From: Nemertoderma westbladi
Lineage: Eukaryota > Xenacoelomorpha > Nemertodermatida > Nemertodermatidae
Assembly: GCA_032718475.1 (NCBI GenBank)
Contig: JAUCBJ010007417.1
Coordinates: forward strand, 1 to 64,000
Length of the DNA stretch: 64,000 bases
Reading direction: 5' to 3'
Shown here: in pieces, positions 58,164 through 64,000 of the stretch
Layout: every line of letters begins with the position of its first letter
Numbering within the stretch: the first letter of the stretch is position 1
The notes under the pieces: generated by a model
What the model was told of the DNA's origin: nothing
The model's database searches: none
What the model saw: the letters and a program-made list of their open reading frames with translations, nothing else
Program-made: the position numbers and the translations under genes

Positions 58164-61017
58164 TTATGGTTGTGCTAAGGTTGATAAGGGTGGACAAAGT
58201 GTACATGAAAGACAGTGATAGCGGTCCGAGCATGAGTGCTGGCAGAATCGGCAGACGCAGTTCTGTGACAGCGGGTGAAAAAGAGTTTGATCGGTGCAGA
58301 GTTTAAAATGAAAACCATGGGAAGTTGTCCGAGTTACAACGTGTCGGTTTTTCTGGTTTTGGCGTTTCCATATGTCCGAGGTGAAAGCGGGCCCGTTTAT
58401 AAAACCTTCTTGGATGAAATTTAATTCGCGTTCCTCTCGGTGTACTCTGTATAATGAGATTGCGTTTCGATTGAAGGTATTTGGGTTGCGTTCTAGAATG
58501 CACTCGACAAACATTTGTTGATCAATAAGCTTTAGTGCCATAGTGGAAGATGCGGATTTGTGTAAGGCCAGCATTGATTTAGCGAATGCTGATTTTATTT
58601 TATCTACTTCTTTTAAATGTGCCAGTGTAAAATAAGGACCGATTTCTGTGAACGCGTATGTTACCAAAGGGTCTATTTTAGAATTAAAAATTTTGATGGC
58701 AGTGTCAATTGATAATAAACGGAGGTGCTGTATTGAGCCAATAATTCCAAATGCCTTTATTTTCTTTAATTGAATATGCTGTGTGAATGATAATGAAGGC
58801 TGGAGAGTAATTCCTAGGTATTCGTATTTATTCTCGAGTTTGACTATATTATTTCCATATGTGAATTTGTCATCTTTGCTGTATCGACCGCCCTTGCGAA
58901 ATTTAATAATCTTTGTTTTCAATAAATTTACTTCCATACCGTTTAATTTACACCAGTTGGATATAACATCGAGAGCTGATTGGACGTCGCATCTGTTACT
59001 GGAGTATATCACCAAATCGTCTGCATAGAATATGAATTTGAGTAAGGCAGCTACATTTCTTAGTGCCGTTGCTAGGTCGGCAATGAATAAAATAAAGCAG
59101 GTGGGGCTCAGACAGTCCCCCTGTAAAATCCCTCGTAATTGTTCAATGAGGTTCGAGTAACGGAGACCATCAAAGATGCGGAAATAATTACATAACAATT
59201 CCTTTATTATGTCGAAGGTCTTTCCCCTCACACCTAAGTTGTAGAGCTTGTTTAGTAATACTTTACGGCTTAAAAGGTCAAACGCTTTCCGGAAATCAAC
59301 AAATAATGCATATGTTATTCTTGATTGTCTAGTGGGCGAGTTAAAGGCTGTTGTAATGTCCTGAAGTAACTTCGATATAGCATGTATTGTAGATCGTTGA
59401 GGGACAAAACCAAACTGTTCGAGTGGAATGAAGTTAGCGAGAGCGCTGCGTATTCGCTTGTTAATAGTCGACGTGAGAATTTTCAGAAGAACACACAGAA
59501 GAGCTATCCCGCGGTAGTTGTCGGGGTCCGTGATTTTTCCAGATTGAAGGCAATTTCCCAATATCAAAGCAGACGTTATAGAGTAGAGTTATTAATGATA
59601 AAAGTTGTGGAATCCCCTGTTTTATGTGCTCATAGTATATGCCGTCATGTCCGCACGCCTTGTTGTTTGGTAGGTCGGTAATTGTCTCTAGAATTTCCGA
59701 TTCTGTAAACTGTTCATTGAACCACTCGTCCAGCTCGCGTTCGGGATCAGATGAAACCGGGGTAGTAGCCACTCCTTCAGGATCATTTGGAGTTCCTAGT
59801 AAGTCCGTAAAATGTTCCTCGAGCCGTGTAGCATCAATGGGAGCAATCGACGGTTTATGTTTCTGCTTGAAAAGGGACCAGGGAGTAATTTCGACGCGGA
59901 CGATCAGATCCAATAGTTTATCATTGTCGTAGGCGTTTCGTTTATCCTTTACTAGAGATTTATATTGCTTCCGTAGACGCCAGAAGTGTGTGTTAGCGTC
60001 TGTAGAAACGTGACGAGACAACATAGCAGCCATTAATGTAGATTTTTGATTTCGGCATTCTTCGTCAAACCATGGCTTCCCATGGGTTACTCGGGGGCGT
60101 ATCAAATTGGAAGACCCGGTTATAGCATCATTTAGAAGTAGTGTGGCCGTGTTAATATCGCTATGAGTTACTAGATTTTCAAACACAAGTTGAAGATTCG
60201 CATGGTTAGAAAGTTTACCAGAATCAATTTTTCGTGTATATCGATGTGGCCTGCTGGGGATCTGAAGGTTTGAGTCTGTATTAAGATATATGTTTGCAGA
60301 GACTCTCTGATGTTTACGTATTGGACTGAGGTGGATTTGCAGCTGTGGTAGACAGCTTGGAGCCACCGAGGGGTAACGAATAAACACTAGATCTATTACA
60401 CTTTCTCCCTGGGGTGAGATGTAGGTAGGAGCAGATGGATCATTTAAACAATAGAATCCGAGTTGATTTAAATTATCTGATAAACATGCTCCACGGTTAC
60501 CCTTATCCAATCGACAGTTGAAATCGCCTGACACCACTATAGGTTTACTGTAGTCAGCGAATGAGATTGCTCGGTTAATAGAGAGAGTTATATCTTCTAG
60601 CGCAGTATCAGGGTTAAAGTAAAACACACTAAAATATCCCGAATTTGTTTTAATTGCTATGTAATTCCGATCCAGAGACACGATAGATGGATTCAAACAC
60701 GGTTTGCATAGAATAATTATACCTTCGGACGGCCGACCCCGGGTGCGTTTCAGCGCGGGTTGGATAAATGAGTAATAGTTTGGAAAATCAATTTCTGACT
60801 TACAATATAAAGTTTCGGTGAAGAGTAAAACATCTGCACTACTGCTTAGTTCATTGTCATCGACATTATCGCGAATAAACTGTAGGCCCTCAACATTCCA
60901 GAGAACAATGTTGAGGAGGCGCCCCGTACCTACTGGGGGTTGTGTTGTTGGGTTTGATTTGAGTCGTTGAGATGAGAGTCCGAATGAATAAGTGCCATTT
61001 GTCCCGTAGGAGGCCAC
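58164..61017 (-). pseudogene. LINE 3 ORF2: endonuclease-RT with internal frame break
   Basis: The N-terminal part (ATG 61,017) has LNIVLWNVEGLQF, LLFTETLY, VVSGDFNCRLD and VIDLVF endonuclease motifs, then the RT entry LPNNKACGHDGIYYEHI. Near 59,530-59,545 the frame changes. After the break the other frame gives DPDNYRGIALL, ALFVDFRKAFD, GILQGDCLSP and FYADDLVIYS. The C-terminus carries CVCRFCQHSCSDRYHCLSC. The expected basic 'PxxKxG' stretch of RT is missing at the break, where the word TCTGGAAAAAT reads in both frames, so a short repeat-mediated deletion of about 30 bp is the likely cause. Otherwise the reading is clean. Confidence 0.85.
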
Positions 61018-61739
61018 ATTTGGTTGCCGAGATCCCCGTTCTCTCGCGGTCTGACTCCATACCGAGCACGTTCGTCACCGCGTAATTGATAGTTTCGGAT
61101 GGTTATTCCGCTATCCCAAAGTAGGGGATCCATGATTCGATCGCGATCGGACTGGTTGCACACAATGTGAAAGCTATTAAACGTTGGGTTTTCCATTCTC
61201 GACGTTACAGGGTTGACTTCACTAAAGGGTACTCCTTCAGCGGTTAGATACGATGTGATATCTTCAGCAGTTGTTGACGGTACTAGTCTGCCGATATGTA
61301 TGTGGGCATTACGTGGGGGTGATGGTGCTGCGCGAAGAGGGCCTCCGACCTTAACGCCGCGAGCGACTGGCGCGGTGCCCGGGGGTCTATAATATCGAGG
61401 AGGTCCTGGAGGGGGGGCAGATGTTTGTGTACCGGGTGGGAGTCCCTGAGTGTTACCGGTAGGCCTTGCAGCATCAGCATATGAAACCGAGGTACTGGTA
61501 GGTGGGGGCGGGGTAACGGATCTGGAAGACTGGAGCTTTATCAGGTTGTCTTTCGAGGATATCGATTCCTGTTGAGCATTTGCGAGCCTACCCAAACAGG
61601 AGGTGAACATGGCCGACATGTCCATCAGTTTATCCGTTACTAGTTTCTCATCTTCATTAGATACACTCTTTTTCAATTTGGCATTCCTGAATAGTCTGAG
61701 GATTTCTTCTTGGTGCGCGCTAAATTTATCCGGATCCAT
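60930..61739 (-). CDS. LINE 3 ORF1: Pro-rich RNA-binding-like protein
   Basis: A 269-residue ORF from an ATG at 61,739. It has a charged helical N-terminus (about 1-70), a Pro-rich centre with VSYADAA (about 75-140), and a C-terminal RRM-like fold suggested by AHIHIGRLVPSTTAEDITSY … FNSFHIVCNQSDRDRIMDPL. No CCHC knuckle is seen. It overlaps the ORF2 start by 88 nt in another frame. Intact. Confidence 0.75.
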   Translation of the reverse strand: MDPDKFSAHQEEILRLFRNAKLKKSVSNEDEKLVTDKLMDMSAMFTSCLGRLANAQQESISSKDNLIKLQSSRSVTPPPPTSTSVSYADAARPTGNTQGLPPGTQTSAPPPGPPRYYRPPGTAPVARGVKVGGPLRAAPSPPRNAHIHIGRLVPSTTAEDITSYLTAEGVPFSEVNPVTSRMENPTFNSFHIVCNQSDRDRIMDPLLWDSGITIRNYQLRGDERARYGVRPRENGDLGNQMWPPTGQMALIHSDSHLNDSNQTQQHNPQ

Positions 61740-61740
61740 A

Positions 61741-61979
61741 AGAAGATCAGCAGTACAGCAGTGAGTCAGTCACACAGCAGTACCAAGCGTACAGTCTTAC
61801 AGTCCCAGTTGGACAAGTAGGCAATGTCAAAGGTTGTATGTGTGCTGTGTATTTAATAGTTAATAGACACCTTAATAATTTGTCTATGTCGTGGGAACGT
61901 GACCTCTCTGGTAGAGCGGCTCTGTAGACAATTATATATATCATATCATATCATATCATATATGATATGATATGATATA
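61741..61979 (-). other. 5' leader of LINE 3 and possible LTR remnant
   Basis: Minus-strand sequence containing AGCCGCTCTACCAGAGAGG and CTATTAAATAC upstream of ORF1. It abuts AT-rich palindromic repeats (61,931-61,979) that resemble those right of the Tc1-like insertion. It may be the rest of the LTR whose start is at 63,172, cut by that insertion, but the LTR end could not be found. Confidence 0.3.
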
Positions 61980-63108
61980 CAGTTGTGTTCTCAATTAAAG
62001 TCCATTCTTCAATCTGTTCAATCTGTTCAATTTCCTCAATCTGTAAAACTCTTTCATGGCACCGCAAGTTTCTAGCCTACTGAGTGATTGACAGACGGTC
62101 GTGGTTGGCTCCACAAAGTAAAGCTGTTTGTTGATTTGACTGAGTAGATTAATGCAGGGTTCAGATAAATTATGGGGCACTTGCAAGCCAATAAAGTAAA
62201 TGTATTTTAGTAAGCATTATTTACAGTATATTACAAATTAAATGTTTACTAACTGATTACATTTAACATGGTATAGCAAATAAATGTACTATTTAAAAAT
62301 AAAAACGTTTAAAATATCTAAAGCGGCTAAAGCGATAACGAACGGTTTTTCTAAACATAAACTATCTAAGGGACATGCAGCACATTAAATATTGTATATA
62401 AGAGATTGCATTATAATGATCTAATGATTATGATTATATTTTTTCATTCCTTGTTGTGTTATTTGCATGCTTTTATTTGTATATTTAAATTAAATAATTG
62501 AATAATAATTAACATAAATATATTTAATTATAAACAATTATTTATTGAAAAATTATTTCTACAGAACAATACATTCTACCAAGCATTTTTCCAGGGGCTT
62601 ATTCGTTTATTGTAATAATTAATGCAGGGAATAGTGCGGTTAGCCAAGTCAAATAATCTACAGTACATTGTATAGACTGCAACTGGAAAGGAGGAATTTA
62701 ACTACAGTATTCTACAGTACACTACCGCAATTCAGTAGAACACCACACACACACCAACTGTATTGTTACAGTGCCTGTCAATCAATCTAAGGCTTTGCGG
62801 GATCCCATTAGTAGCCTGGCCTATAGTTGTTTGATGCAGCCGCCATGCTCTTTGAGCTTAGTCTACCCGCCTAGCCGCCCTGCTCTTTATTCCCCTGCCC
62901 TATACTAACCCATGGCATATCTGCACAGAGGGATACTTCGGCTCTACATTTTCAATCTGTTAAATCTGATCAATCTAGACAGAAAGTCTGGATTGAAGAA
63001 GTTGAACGTAGGTTCAATTTCATCAATCTAACTATTATTTTTCTACGAGAGTAGATTGATTCGGATTGATGCAGATTGAAGAATGGATTTTAATTGTGAA
63101 CAAGACTG
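61980..63108. mobile_element. Tc1/mariner-like non-autonomous element, 1.13 kb
   Basis: Starts TA|CAGTTGTGTTCTCAATTAA and ends with the inverse (TTAATTGTGAACAAGACTG|TA). Terminal inverted repeats are about 40 bp with five or six differences, flanked by TA. CAGTTG-type ends with TA duplication are typical of Tc1-like elements. Internally there are subterminal TTCAATCTG repeats and no transposase frame. Confidence 0.78.
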
Positions 63109-63172
63109 TATATCTTATATATATATATCTTTGATATATATCATATCAAAGATATATATCAGATATATAACA
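63109..63172 (-). mobile_element. start of 3' LTR (AT-rich)
   Basis: Minus strand: directly after the polypurine run AAAGAAAGGGGAGT the sequence begins TGTTATATATCTG, a normal TG LTR start. It continues as AT palindromes until the Tc1-like element interrupts it. Confidence 0.5.
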
Positions 63173-63187
63173 ACTCCCCTTTCTTTC
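63173..63187 (-). other. polypurine tract
   Basis: AAAGAAAGGGGAGT on the minus strand, just upstream of the TGTTAT LTR start; the plus-strand primer site of LTR elements. Confidence 0.55.
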
Positions 63188-63342
63188 AGTTTAATGTCTG
63201 GACTATAGTTAATTATCCTATAATTTCCTTTCCTTTCCTTTCCTTTCGAGTTTAAAATATAACTTTCTTCTTATTTAAAATGTTTCAATCACAATTAAAC
63301 TTTTCCAGTTTAAAATATAACTTTCGTCCTAATCAAAATATT

Positions 63343-64000
63343 TCAATCATAATAGTCTTGAAATCGAACTTTCTTAACATTATTAGCGAGTCTCTCTGAC
63401 CGACGTAGCGATGAAGGTTTCATATCACAGCTTATTGGAAAGTGGATAGAGGTTTCTTCCATCGATTCAGTTTCTTCCAATAAACGTTGTCGTAGAAATC
63501 GACGATTTCTCCAAAGTGTACGGCCTGAACGTAGTTTCACTCTGTAATCTCTATATTTCCCGACGGAAACGATTTTGCCACTTCGATCCCACAATTTCGA
63601 TTTAGGGTTTTGAATCCAAACTTCCATGTCAACCTTCAATGGTGTTAGATCGTGCGCTGTAGCATTATAATGTGATGCTACTTTATCTTCCAACTTTATT
63701 TGTTTGTCAACAAAATTGGCATGTTGTACCCACGTTTTCATAAAATTCGAATGATGTATTGGCAACCGAGTTCGAATATTATGGCCAAAGATCATCTCAT
63801 TTGGTGATGCACCCGATGATCTCGGCGTATTGCGGTATTCCATCAGTGCTTCTTGGAATTGTTCATCGTCGATATGTATGTTATCCATTTTCAGTAACAT
63901 ATTTTTAACAGTTTTAACCGTTGCCTCTGCGAGTCCATTCGCCTGCGGGTAATGTGGGCTACTTGCTTCCCATTTTGCTTCCCACCGTGTTAGAAATTTA
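63343..64000 (-). CDS. LTR retrotransposon integrase, C-terminal part (runs off window)
   Basis: The frame is open from the window edge. It reads SSPHYPQANGLAEATVKTVK, containing the catalytic Glu of the DDE core. Then EALMEYRNTPRSSGASPNEM and IFGHNIRTRLP follow, with a C-terminal chromatin/DNA-binding-like domain (DMEVWIQNPKSKLWDRSGKI … RDYRVKLRSGRTLWRNRRFL) and a basic tail. This is Ty3/Gypsy-style pol. The upstream RT and protease would lie beyond 64,000. No defects are seen in the 219 codons present. Confidence 0.85.
   Translation of the reverse strand, partial: KFLTRWEAKWEASSPHYPQANGLAEATVKTVKNMLLKMDNIHIDDEQFQEALMEYRNTPRSSGASPNEMIFGHNIRTRLPIHHSNFMKTWVQHANFVDKQIKLEDKVASHYNATAHDLTPLKVDMEVWIQNPKSKLWDRSGKIVSVGKYRDYRVKLRSGRTLWRNRRFLRQRLLEETESMEETSIHFPISCDMKPSSLRRSERLANNVKKVRFQDYYD

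Larger units (their letters stand above)
58008..61800 (-). mobile_element. LINE 3, RT frame broken
   Basis: A minus-strand non-LTR element with ORF1, ORF2 and a 3' poly(A) seen as the T-run 58,008-58,019. Just before the tail (on the minus strand) is a small hairpin, ACCCCGACTGGGGT. The 5' end is approximate. RT and endonuclease style (NNKACGHDGI, FYADDLVIYS, a C-terminal Cys/His cluster) differs from the two other LINEs here; the clade was not assigned. Confidence 0.88.

Overview
The window is eukaryotic, probably from a marine invertebrate. It holds one multi-exon protein gene, the orthologue of the nuclear RNA helicase A / maleless helicase (DHX9). The gene sits in AT-rich DNA packed with non-LTR retrotransposons, foldback-type DNA transposons, a Tc1-like non-autonomous element, part of an LTR retrotransposon, tRNA-derived SINE-like pieces and minisatellites. 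The LINE with a 2A-like NPGP motif and the mix of CR1/jockey-like LINEs fit invertebrate deuterostomes or lophotrochozoans, but the sequence alone does not fix the species. No rRNA, CRISPR or prokaryotic features were seen.

Layout: 1-4.3 kb holds a coding-intact LINE on the minus strand, whose ORF1 and ORF2 overlap at a UUUAAAC heptamer. 4.9-6.6 kb is a degenerate ~51-bp tandem array. 6.7-10.3 kb is a foldback element with tandem-repeat hairpin ends and a 9-bp target duplication. 10.3-13.2 kb is the DHX9 upstream region. 13,179-56,687 is the DHX9 gene on the plus strand: six coding exons, 4,023 nt, 1,340 codons plus stop, with no frameshift or stop, spread over 43.5 kb. 56.7-58 kb is its 3' flank. 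58-61.8 kb is a third LINE on the minus strand with a broken RT frame. 62-63.1 kb is a Tc1-like MITE, and 63.2-64 kb is the end of an LTR-retrotransposon integrase that runs off the window.

The most unusual structure is inside DHX9. Introns 1, 2 and 3 each carry a large tandem array: 43-bp units over 16.3 kb, 58-60-bp units over 7.5 kb in two blocks, and 51-bp units over 3.2 kb. In each case the monomer is a copy of that same intron's own 3' splice junction, meaning the intron tail joined to the first 19-40 nt of the next exon. The intron 2 array therefore repeats the Walker A (P-loop) coding segment about 125 times, each copy with its splice acceptor. The intron 3 array repeats an exact copy of the exon 4 acceptor more than 60 times. 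The three affected introns are the three whose downstream exon starts with GT (AG|GT). Introns 4 and 5 do not show the pattern.

The intron 2 array is split by a decayed LINE (36,197-40,890), which is itself split by a second foldback element (38,967-40,311) with its own perfect 9-bp duplication. That gives a four-level nesting: helicase intron, minisatellite, LINE, foldback element. All exon calls rest on matching splice phases and on strong resemblance to the DHX9 family as known; no database search was possible.
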